Shown piece after piece: positions 1 to 5,013 of a stretch of 6,288 nucleotides of DNA. The DNA comes from Actinomyces viscosus. Lineage in GTDB: Bacteria > Bacteroidota > Bacteroidia > Flavobacteriales_D > Crocinitomicaceae. The notes beneath the pieces are model-generated. The model was not told where the DNA came from, did not search any database, and saw nothing but the letters and a program-made list of their open reading frames with translations. The stretch spans positions 1-6,288 of the forward strand of contig CALPVI020000112.1 of assembly GCA_943326975.2 (NCBI GenBank). Direction: 5' to 3'. The position numbers and the translations under genes are program-made. Numbering within the stretch: position 1 is the stretch's first letter; each line of letters begins with the position of its first letter.

Positions 1-72
1 TCTAGCCTCATAGTTTTCTATAACTGAGGAAGAACCTATCCAAATGATAATTAATATAAATCGTCTAAACAT
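1..72 (-). CDS. N-terminal fragment of a probable exported protein, cut by the window edge
   Basis: An ATG at 72-70 on the minus strand opens a frame that runs without a stop to base 1 (24 codons). A TAG codon lies two codons upstream, separated only by AAT, so this ATG is the natural start. The fragment begins MFRRFILIIIWIGSSS, a basic start followed by a hydrophobic run, as in a signal peptide or signal anchor; the residues after it (VIENYEAR) are polar. It lies 72 bases downstream of the small membrane ORF and on the same strand, so it could belong to the same transcript as the folate gene. Too little is visible to name a family, and at this length a chance open frame cannot be excluded. 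Confidence 0.4.
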   Translation of the reverse strand, partial: MFRRFILIIIWIGSSSVIENYEAR

Positions 73-144
73 ATTCTAAAATACTGAAAATTGATTTTTT
101 ATTAAAATTTAGTTCATAAATGACTAAGTAACTGTTCATAACTG

Positions 145-315
145 TTAATCTTTCTTTTTTTTGAAAACGAGTTTAATAATGAGTAGCATGATTATAGAAA
201 ATACTACTGGATAAATCCAACTATTCGAAAGAAACAAAATAACCAAAAATGCTGGTATCAAAAAGATAGAAGCTAAATGGAATTTACCTTGATTATGATT
301 AGAATTACTATTCAA
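145..315 (-). CDS. Small two-helix membrane protein, TTG start overlapping the upstream stop codon
   Basis: This frame encodes 56 residues, starting at TTG 315-313 and ending at TAA 147-145. The TTG lies inside the last codons of the cyclo-ligase gene, so the two genes overlap by 8 bases (308-315). No ATG or GTG is available between the preceding in-frame stop and the TTG, and the only internal ATG (codon 43) would leave a remnant. The product has a polar N-terminus (NSNSNHNQGK), a hydrophobic segment at about residues 13-31, a short turn with a Trp (NSWIYP), a second hydrophobic segment at about 35-51, and a lysine-rich tail (FKKKKD). The two-helix hairpin with a basic end argues for a real gene. 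The overlap suggests translational coupling to the cyclo-ligase. I do not recognise the family, and the TTG start is an inference. Confidence 0.5.
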   Translation of the reverse strand: MNSNSNHNQGKFHLASIFLIPAFLVILFLSNSWIYPVVFSIIMLLIIKLVFKKKKD

Positions 316-877
316 AATGTAAGCATTTAGTTGGAGTTATACAATAGTTTAATTTAATATCACTTGAAGATATTTCACTATACTCTTCTGGATTTTCAAA
401 AAGTGAAACACCTATAAATTTGCAATTTGAAGAGCATTTTGATAGAAATCTATCATAAAAACCTTTTCCATACCCAATTCGATGTCCGTCCTTATTAAAT
501 GCTAAAAGTGGAACAAATACAACGTCCAATTCAATTGGATTAATTGTTTCTGAATCATCTAAAGGTTCAGGTATGCCAAATTCATTTATATTAATAATTG
601 TTTTTTCTGTAAATGGAATATGCACCATTTCGCAATTTGAAAAATTTGATTTAGTTACATAAATTGAATTTTGGTTTTTCAATTCATTGATAATGAATTG
701 AGTATTTATTTCATTTAATTCCTTAATTGAAAGAAATACACTGATTTTATTGTTTTTTAATTGAAAATTATCAGTTATTACTTTTGCTAAACTAAGAGAA
801 AGTCTATCAATTTCATTCTCAGAAAAGGATTTTCTAAGTAACTTATACTTTTGTCTTATTTCAGCTTTTGTATTCAT
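308..877 (-). CDS. 5-formyltetrahydrofolate cyclo-ligase (5,10-methenyltetrahydrofolate synthetase)
   Basis: This cytoplasmic enzyme family uses ATP to convert 5-formyltetrahydrofolate to 5,10-methenyltetrahydrofolate, returning the storage folate to the one-carbon pool. The 189-residue length is normal for the family. The N-terminus has the usual basic helix (KAEIRQKYKLLRKSFS, residues 4-19). The mid-region contains FGIPEP (100-105). The signature is present and intact: PLLAFNKDG at 123-131 followed by RIGYGKGFYDRFL at 133-145, with the Gly/Lys-rich loop that binds the nucleotide phosphates. The usual ITP motif near the C-terminus is at 180-182. The start is ATG 877-875; an exact TAnnTTTG promoter element sits just upstream, which would leave a very short leader. 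The gene points away from the redox cluster and seems unrelated to it. The downstream small ORF overlaps its stop codon. Homologues are called ygfA, fau or fthC, so no symbol is assigned. Confidence 0.93.
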   Translation of the reverse strand: MNTKAEIRQKYKLLRKSFSENEIDRLSLSLAKVITDNFQLKNNKISVFLSIKELNEINTQFIINELKNQNSIYVTKSNFSNCEMVHIPFTEKTIININEFGIPEPLDDSETINPIELDVVFVPLLAFNKDGHRIGYGKGFYDRFLSKCSSNCKFIGVSLFENPEEYSEISSSDIKLNYCITPTKCLHFE

Positions 878-888
878 AGTAAACAGGT

Positions 889-896
889 CAAATTTA
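889..896 (-). promoter_or_regulatory. Candidate -7 promoter element for the cyclo-ligase gene
   Basis: On the minus strand this reads TAAATTTG, an exact match to the Bacteroidota -7 consensus TAnnTTTG. It ends 11 bases before the ATG at 877, so transcription would start only about 5 bases before the start codon (near-leaderless). I found no TTTG-type -33 element at the usual spacing, which lowers confidence in this AT-rich background. Confidence 0.4.
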
Positions 897-1037
897 TAGT
901 TAACTATCTGTTAAACTTTATCTCTTTTACCAACCTTTTCAAAATTTGTTACGTTATTTGTTTTAAATGGTGTTTTAGGTATACTAAAGTGAAGCTAAAA
1001 ATATTGATAAAACAAAGTATTTACTGAGTGAATATAG

Positions 1038-1045
1038 TATGTTTG
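1038..1045 (+). promoter_or_regulatory. Candidate -7 promoter element for the five-gene redox cluster
   Basis: The sequence TATGTTTG matches the Bacteroidota -7 consensus TAnnTTTG exactly. It lies 52 bases upstream of the ATG at 1098, giving a predicted leader of roughly 45 bases. No good TTG or TTTG -33 element is found 17-23 bases upstream; the nearest TTG, at 1004-1006, is too far away. It is the only exact TAnnTTTG match I found on this strand between 878 and 1097. Confidence 0.45.
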
Positions 1046-1097
1046 TAATGTGTTTGATTAGTGTTACTTTAAATAGAAAATTAAACAATAAGGAATT

Positions 1098-2015
1098 ATG
1101 AAGTTAAAAACAAGAAGTATTATTTTACCTATTATTTTGGTAAGTTCTTTCTTTTCTTTATCGCAAAATGAAGTGAAAGATTCAGTTGTCTACGAAGAGC
1201 CAGTTTTTGAAGAAGAGGAATCAAATGTTGTTGAAGATTCTTATATTTCAACAAGAGTTGTAAATAGTCATTCAATTGAAACGTTAAAAAAAGGAACACT
1301 AGAATTTCGTATTGAGCATAAATTTGGAGAAGTAGCAGGAGGAGCCAACGAGCTTTTTGGTTTAGATAATGCTTCTGATATTCGTTTCGGTTTTGAATAT
1401 GGTGTGACAAATAATTTTATGATAGGTGTAGGAAGAAGTAGGGGAAATGTAGCTGCTTACAAATCATTAATAGATGGGTTTCTAAAATATAGAATTTTAC
1501 ATCAAAAAAAGACGGGTATGCCGATTTCATTATCGTTTATTTCTTCAATGAGTTATTCGTATCAAAAAGCAGGTTCTGATTTGTCGAGTTTTACTTCTTA
1601 TACAAATCAAATAGATCGTTTAGCTTTTTCTTATCAATTCAATTTTGCTAAGAAGTTTGCTGATAAATTGACTTTAGCTTTTATGCCAACTTTAGTTTAT
1701 AGAAATTCTGTAAATGCAGATGATCAAAACATATTACCTTCTATGGGCTTGTCAGCTACATATTTCTTAAACAAAAAGACTTCTTTGTCATTCGAGTATT
1801 TCTATAATATCAACGAATCAAATGCAAGAACTAATTATCATAATTCTATGGCCTTATCTATAGACTGGATGACATTCGGACATAATTTTAAAGTGTTTTT
1901 CGCTAATTCAATTTGTTTTGGAGAAACTCAGTTTATTCCATTTAGTACAACAACTTTTAATCAGGGAGGTTATAGGCTTGGTTTTTGTATTGGAAGAAAA
2001 TACATGAAGGAATAA
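1098..2015 (+). CDS. DUF5777-like outer-membrane beta-barrel protein
   Basis: This is a 305-residue exported protein. Residues 1-22 form a signal peptide, with probable cleavage before Gln23 (SLS|Q). An acidic linker follows at 25-47 (E/D-rich, including EEEE at 38-41). From residue 52 the protein has the pattern I associate with the DUF5777 family: TRVVNSHSIETLKKGTLEFRI (51-71, with the N/S-H-S-I-E core), HKFGEV (74-79), ELFGLDNASDIRFGFEYG (85-102) and MIGVGRS (108-114). The rest alternates polar and hydrophobic/aromatic residues in short strands, as in a transmembrane barrel, and ends with a glycine/aromatic strand (GGYRLGFCIGRKY, 290-302). The molecular function of DUF5777 is not known to me. 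As the first gene of a unit encoding two heme-site proteins, it could be an outer-membrane conduit or anchor; this is inference. The next gene begins 34 bases downstream. Confidence 0.8.
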   Translation: MKLKTRSIILPIILVSSFFSLSQNEVKDSVVYEEPVFEEEESNVVEDSYISTRVVNSHSIETLKKGTLEFRIEHKFGEVAGGANELFGLDNASDIRFGFEYGVTNNFMIGVGRSRGNVAAYKSLIDGFLKYRILHQKKTGMPISLSFISSMSYSYQKAGSDLSSFTSYTNQIDRLAFSYQFNFAKKFADKLTLAFMPTLVYRNSVNADDQNILPSMGLSATYFLNKKTSLSFEYFYNINESNARTNYHNSMALSIDWMTFGHNFKVFFANSICFGETQFIPFSTTTFNQGGYRLGFCIGRKYMKE

Positions 2016-2049
2016 TAGAAACTTAATAAAAAAATTAAAATTGATAATA

Positions 2050-2394
2050 ATGAAAAAATACACTTTATATATTTTGATTTCTTTTATGTTAATTAGCATG
2101 GGATTGATGATAAATTCTTGTGAAAAAAAGAAATTGGTAAAATCTAATTGTACGACAACAATTTCATATAAAAATGATATTGCACCTATGATGCAACAAC
2201 ACTGTACTAATTGTCATTCAAATGGTGCTCAAAGTCCTGATTTAACAACTTATTCAGGGGTTGCAAATTCAGCGACAAATTGTTATGGTCGAATGAATGA
2301 CAAAGGAAATCCAATGCCGCCAAATGGTAATTTGGCAGATTCTTTGATTCAAAAATTTTCTTGTTGGGTAACTCAAGGGAAATTAAATAATTAG
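2050..2394 (+). CDS. Monoheme c-type cytochrome lipoprotein
   Basis: This gene encodes 114 residues from ATG 2050. A TTG nine bases upstream is in frame, but the MKKYTLYIL start is a typical lipoprotein signal peptide. The signal peptide ends at Cys24 (INSC|EKKK), indicating lipid attachment. The heme site is CTNCH at residues 52-56, preceded by the usual IAPMMQQH context (44-51). The probable distal ligand is Met89 in NPMPPNG, and the C-terminus has the expected amphipathic helix with Trp (SCWVTQG, 104-110). Three further cysteines (34, 78, 105) may form structural disulfides; C34 and C105 lie near the ends of the domain, as in related Bacteroidota cytochromes. The role should be electron transfer in the periplasm or at the outer membrane. 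The residues after Cys24 are basic (EKKKLVK), with no acidic surface-export signal visible, so a periplasm-facing position is more likely. Confidence 0.87.
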   Translation: MKKYTLYILISFMLISMGLMINSCEKKKLVKSNCTTTISYKNDIAPMMQQHCTNCHSNGAQSPDLTTYSGVANSATNCYGRMNDKGNPMPPNGNLADSLIQKFSCWVTQGKLNN

Positions 2395-2411
2395 AAATAA
2401 ATAAAATAAAA

Positions 2412-2957
2412 ATGAATAACATGAAAAGAATATTTTATCCATTAGTTACTGGAATTTTATTAATGTCCTCGGCTTATATGTCTGTAACGTCTCAAGATTG
2501 GAAAATTGCAGACGATTTTTCTATTAAATTTCAAAGTAAAGATCCATCTGGCATTTTTAAAGATTTCAAAGGTGCAATTAAATATGACGAAAAAGATTTA
2601 GCAGGTTCGAAATTTGATGTTGCTATTGATGTTTCTTCAATTAGTACAGGAAATGGAATGATGAACAAAAAAGCGCAAATTGATGAGTGGTTTGATGCAG
2701 ATAAATATCCTCAAATCAAATATGTTTCAAGTAAAATTGAAAAATCGGATAAAGGGATTGTTGTTTACGGCGATTTAAAAATTAAAGGTGTAAGCAAACC
2801 TACTAAAATTAATATCACAGTTAAAAACTCTGGTGATAAAGCAAATTTTTCAGGAACATTCAATGTAAATAGAATGGATTTTCACGTTGGACATAAAAGT
2901 GAAACAGTTCCCGATGTAATGAAAATAATTTTTGATATTCCAGTTACTAAAAAATAA
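2412..2957 (+). CDS. YceI-family periplasmic protein (polyisoprenoid/lipid-binding fold)
   Basis: This is a 181-residue exported protein from ATG 2412; an in-frame ATG at 2421 (codon 4) is an equally plausible start. The signal peptide ends around residue 27-28 (SVTS|QDW). The YceI domain fills the rest: DFSIKFQSKDPSGIFKDFKG (35-54), the FDVAIDVSSISTGNG stretch (68-82), the hallmark WFDADKYPQIKY (93-104), the GDLKIKGVSKP turn (120-130) and the closing strands NVNRMDFHVG (151-160) and IIFDIPV (172-178). YceI proteins form a lipocalin-like barrel whose studied members bind long isoprenoid chains such as polyprenols or quinones. Next to a heme protein, a quinone or isoprenoid redox carrier is a reasonable ligand, but this is inference. 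It lies 17 bases after the cytochrome gene and 7 bases before the next gene. Confidence 0.92.
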   Translation: MNNMKRIFYPLVTGILLMSSAYMSVTSQDWKIADDFSIKFQSKDPSGIFKDFKGAIKYDEKDLAGSKFDVAIDVSSISTGNGMMNKKAQIDEWFDADKYPQIKYVSSKIEKSDKGIVVYGDLKIKGVSKPTKINITVKNSGDKANFSGTFNVNRMDFHVGHKSETVPDVMKIIFDIPVTKK

Positions 2958-2964
2958 TAATAGT

Positions 2965-3357
2965 ATGTTTAAAAAATCATTATTTGTAGGAGTAACAGCT
3001 GGATTGTTGTCAGGTATCGCATCTATTGTTTTTACAGGTGTTTATAAAGAAATTACATTTGTTGATTTTTCACCTGTTTTAAATGCTACTAATTTAATTG
3101 GCGCATGTATGTTCGGTTGTGTGTTAGCCTCAATTGGATTTTGGGCTTTAACAAAAGTGAGTCCTAAATACGGAGAAATTCTATTTAATTTATTTTTCAC
3201 ATTATTGACATTTGTTAGCATCTTGGGTCCAATTGGGTATAAGTTTCCTTTAGATTTCAATGAAGAAATAACGATGTACTTTCCATTTTTAGCTATTACG
3301 CTTCATTTTTTTCCAGCATTAATTTGGTTTGCAGTTAAGCCAATTTTTATAAAATAA
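2965..3357 (+). CDS. Four-helix integral membrane protein of unknown function
   Basis: This gene encodes 130 residues from ATG 2965, 7 bases after the YceI stop. An in-frame TTG at 2932 would overlap YceI and add a polar extension before MFKKSLF, so the ATG is preferred. Four hydrophobic segments are visible, at about residues 5-26, 43-63, 71-92 and 104-125, with few charged residues in the loops. Notable motifs are GPIGYKFPLD (88-97) at the end of helix 3 and LHFFPALIWF (113-122) in helix 4, which places His114 and a proline inside the membrane span. A buried histidine could bind heme, a metal or a quinone, but only one histidine is present in the whole protein. Tight coupling to YceI suggests they work together, and small membrane partners of YceI-type proteins are known (cytochrome b561-like proteins). 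This protein lacks the histidine set of b561, so I do not assign that family. Confidence 0.8.
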   Translation: MFKKSLFVGVTAGLLSGIASIVFTGVYKEITFVDFSPVLNATNLIGACMFGCVLASIGFWALTKVSPKYGEILFNLFFTLLTFVSILGPIGYKFPLDFNEEITMYFPFLAITLHFFPALIWFAVKPIFIK

Positions 3358-3371
3358 TAAATAATAAACAC

Positions 3372-4244
3372 ATGAAAAAAAGTTATTTCGTAATTTCTGC
3401 TTTAATTTTATCGGCAGGAATACTTTCATTTCAGCATATTAGAAATTATAGTGAAATTTCTAAATTTAAAAAAATACATTCAAGTGGAGAATCAGGTGCA
3501 TATTCAGGTTCACCGTTAGATGCTCAATGTACTTCATGTCATAATGGTAATGCTCAGGTTGGAACAACTATTAATACATTGAATTTATTAAGTGGTTCAA
3601 CCATTGAAACATCATATACACCAGGAAGTGTGTATCAAATGGAGTTGATAATGAATCCAAATCCAACAAAAAAAGGTTTTCAGGCAGTTGCTTTAACTTC
3701 AACGAATGCTTACGCAGGAACTTTTTCAACTTTTTCCGGAGGAGGAGCACAAATCTTTTCTTCAAAAAGAGCAACTCATACTGGTACAAGTAATACAAGT
3801 GCAAATTCAAGTTGGAAATGGACATGGAATGCACCTGCAACTAATGTTGGAACTGTTACTTTTTATGTTGCAACAATAAAAGCTAATAATAATGGAAGCG
3901 ATGGAAGTGGGGATATTGTTTATTTATCTCAACATACATTCGCTGCTGCTACTGGTTTAGGTGTAAATGAAGTTAAGACAACTGATTATAATTTTTCTGC
4001 AGGATATTCTTCTGAAAAAAATAAAGTTTACATTGATTTTAATTCAAAAATCATTGGAAAAATGAACTTTAATTTAGTTGATTTAAATGGTCGTTCGGTT
4101 TTTACTTATGAAATGGGAGAATCTCAAATTGGTGAAAATAATGCATCTGTAACATTACCTGAAGAGTTGAAAAATGGAATTTACATTGTAAACTTTTTCT
4201 TGAATAACAATGGAATGGAGCAAAAAGTTATGATTCAAAAATAA
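3372..4244 (+). CDS. Choice-of-anchor V protein with CxxCH heme site and T9SS sorting domain
   Basis: This 290-residue exported protein starts MKKSYFVIS, with a signal peptide to about residue 20. A mature N-terminal segment of the type SSGESGAYSGSP (37-48) leads into CTSCH (53-57), a covalent heme attachment motif. Residues about 60-190 form a reeler-like beta-sandwich with the family pattern: GFQAVAL (102-108), KRATHTG (132-138), WKWTWNAP (148-155), GTVTFYVATIKAN (160-172) and GDIVYLSQHTF (180-190). His136 is a candidate distal heme ligand. Residues about 198-290 form a T9SS type A sorting domain: a GVNEV linker, strands with NFNLVDLNGR (232-241), NGIYIVNF (268-275) and terminal KVMIQK. T9SS cargo of this kind is exported across the outer membrane and then released or attached to the surface. 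This is the last gene of the unit, with an intrinsic terminator just downstream. Heme loading is predicted and not shown. Confidence 0.87.
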   Translation: MKKSYFVISALILSAGILSFQHIRNYSEISKFKKIHSSGESGAYSGSPLDAQCTSCHNGNAQVGTTINTLNLLSGSTIETSYTPGSVYQMELIMNPNPTKKGFQAVALTSTNAYAGTFSTFSGGGAQIFSSKRATHTGTSNTSANSSWKWTWNAPATNVGTVTFYVATIKANNNGSDGSGDIVYLSQHTFAAATGLGVNEVKTTDYNFSAGYSSEKNKVYIDFNSKIIGKMNFNLVDLNGRSVFTYEMGESQIGENNASVTLPEELKNGIYIVNFFLNNNGMEQKVMIQK

Positions 4245-4264
4245 ATTTAATTTATAGGAGTTGT

Positions 4265-4300
4265 AAAGCCTTGGATTTGTATTCAAGGCTTTTTTATTTT
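4265..4300 (+). terminator. Intrinsic terminator of the five-gene unit
   Basis: AAAGCCTTG (4265-4273) pairs with CAAGGCTTT (4284-4292), extended by a G-T and an A-T pair, around a six-base loop. A T-tract (4290-4295) and further T-rich sequence follow. It begins 20 bases after the stop at 4244. The stop codon of the converging minus-strand gene (4299-4301) touches the T-rich end. On the minus strand the hairpin is followed only by a short TTTACAA, so it should work less well in that direction. Confidence 0.88.
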
Positions 4301-4865
4301 AATCTAATCGATTGTCAACAAGCTGTTTTACTTTTTTGTAGAATTGAAAAGGCATGTAAGTTCTCCATTCAATATCCTCTAATTCCCCACCTAATAAAAA
4401 ATAATTATCGATATTGATTGTTTTGAATTCACGTATAACATGATCGTGAAAATTTACTAAAGCAATCCAGCCATCTTCCACTTCATCAAACCATTCTTCA
4501 TAATAGCAATCATCTGAATAATGAAAATTTAAAACGTTTTCGCCTATTAGAATAAATTTATTAATACCAGCTTCAATCATCGGTTCAATGATATTTCTTT
4601 TAAAAGTCATAATATCATTTTCAATCGCATCATTCCATTCACCAATTAATTCTAAAATAGCATAACTTTCATCATATTCAACAAAAAGTGCTTTCATAAA
4701 TAGTGTAGGAGAACCAATTGAATCCCATTGAGGATGAATGTAATAATTGTAAACAGTGTTTTCAAAATTGAATTCACTGTATTGATTCTCATAAAATGGT
4801 GAAGACGAATCTTCTGACGCTATATAGTAATTTCGCCATTCAAAAAAAGGTTCAACATGATGCAT
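4299..4865 (-). CDS. Conserved Bacteroidota protein of unknown function, 188 residues
   Basis: The frame starts at ATG 4865-4863 (MHHVEPFFEWRNYYIASED) and ends at TAA 4301-4299. There is no signal peptide or membrane segment, so the product should be cytoplasmic. It is acidic and rich in aromatic residues: SPFY (22-25), VYNYYIHPQWDSIGS (38-52), LELIGEWND (71-79), FILIGENVLNFH (104-115), a DDCYYEEWFDEVEDGW cluster (118-133) and GGELEDIEWRT (159-169). The alternating hydrophobic strands (for example ALFVEY, AILELIG, KFILIGENVL) and intervening helices suggest an alpha/beta fold. From memory it matches a widely conserved Bacteroidota hypothetical protein with the same MHHVEP start. I know of no function for it and see no catalytic signature. 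It converges on the terminator of the redox unit and diverges from the lipoprotein gene at 5014. Confidence 0.85.
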   Translation of the reverse strand: MHHVEPFFEWRNYYIASEDSSSPFYENQYSEFNFENTVYNYYIHPQWDSIGSPTLFMKALFVEYDESYAILELIGEWNDAIENDIMTFKRNIIEPMIEAGINKFILIGENVLNFHYSDDCYYEEWFDEVEDGWIALVNFHDHVIREFKTINIDNYFLLGGELEDIEWRTYMPFQFYKKVKQLVDNRLD

Positions 4866-4938
4866 TTTATAAATTTAAAAAAGTATTTTAACTTAAACTT
4901 TAAGTAGATCTTTTTTTTCAAATATTTTGAATTATTAC

Positions 4939-4956
4939 AATTAAATCGATTTAATT
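4939..4956. repeat. Perfect 18-base palindrome between divergent genes
   Basis: AATTAAATCGATTTAATT is identical to its reverse complement over all 18 bases; the flanking bases (C at 4938, A at 4957) break the symmetry. It lies near the middle of the 148-base gap between the minus-strand gene (start 4865) and the lipoprotein gene (start 5014), about 74 and 57 bases from the two start codons. It could be the operator of a dimeric regulator acting on both genes. The AT-richness makes chance more likely than usual. Confidence 0.4.
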
Positions 4957-5013
4957 ATTCATTACATTTACATTCTATAATTAAACTTACATTTAACTTA
5001 ATTTAATTTTCAA

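Noticed and set aside
1132..1410. Minus-strand open frame of 92 codons
   Set aside because: It lies wholly antisense to the DUF5777-like gene, encodes a low-complexity Leu/Gln-rich product and has no start context; it is a by-product of the real gene's codon use.
2041..2049. Upstream TTG start for the cytochrome gene
   Set aside because: The extra MII residues precede a normal MKKY signal-peptide start; the ATG at 2050 is the better choice.
1908..2422. Minus-strand frames at 1908-2099 and 2207-2422
   Set aside because: Both are antisense to the barrel and cytochrome genes and their products show no domain or export pattern, whereas the plus-strand genes are well supported.
2932..2964. Upstream TTG start for the four-helix protein, overlapping YceI
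   Set aside because: It would add a polar, Asn-rich extension before MFKKSLF and needs a long overlap; the ATG at 2965 has an A/T-rich leader and sits 7 bases after the YceI stop.
3042..3840. Minus-strand frames at 3042-3260 and 3571-3840
   Set aside because: They are antisense to the four-helix protein and the T9SS cargo gene, and their translations lack recognisable motifs.
4962..4995. Two copies of TTACATTTA as a possible repeat element or promoter pair
   Set aside because: The copies are short and in AT-rich DNA. TACATTTA differs from TAnnTTTG at the last base, and I found no suitable -33 element.
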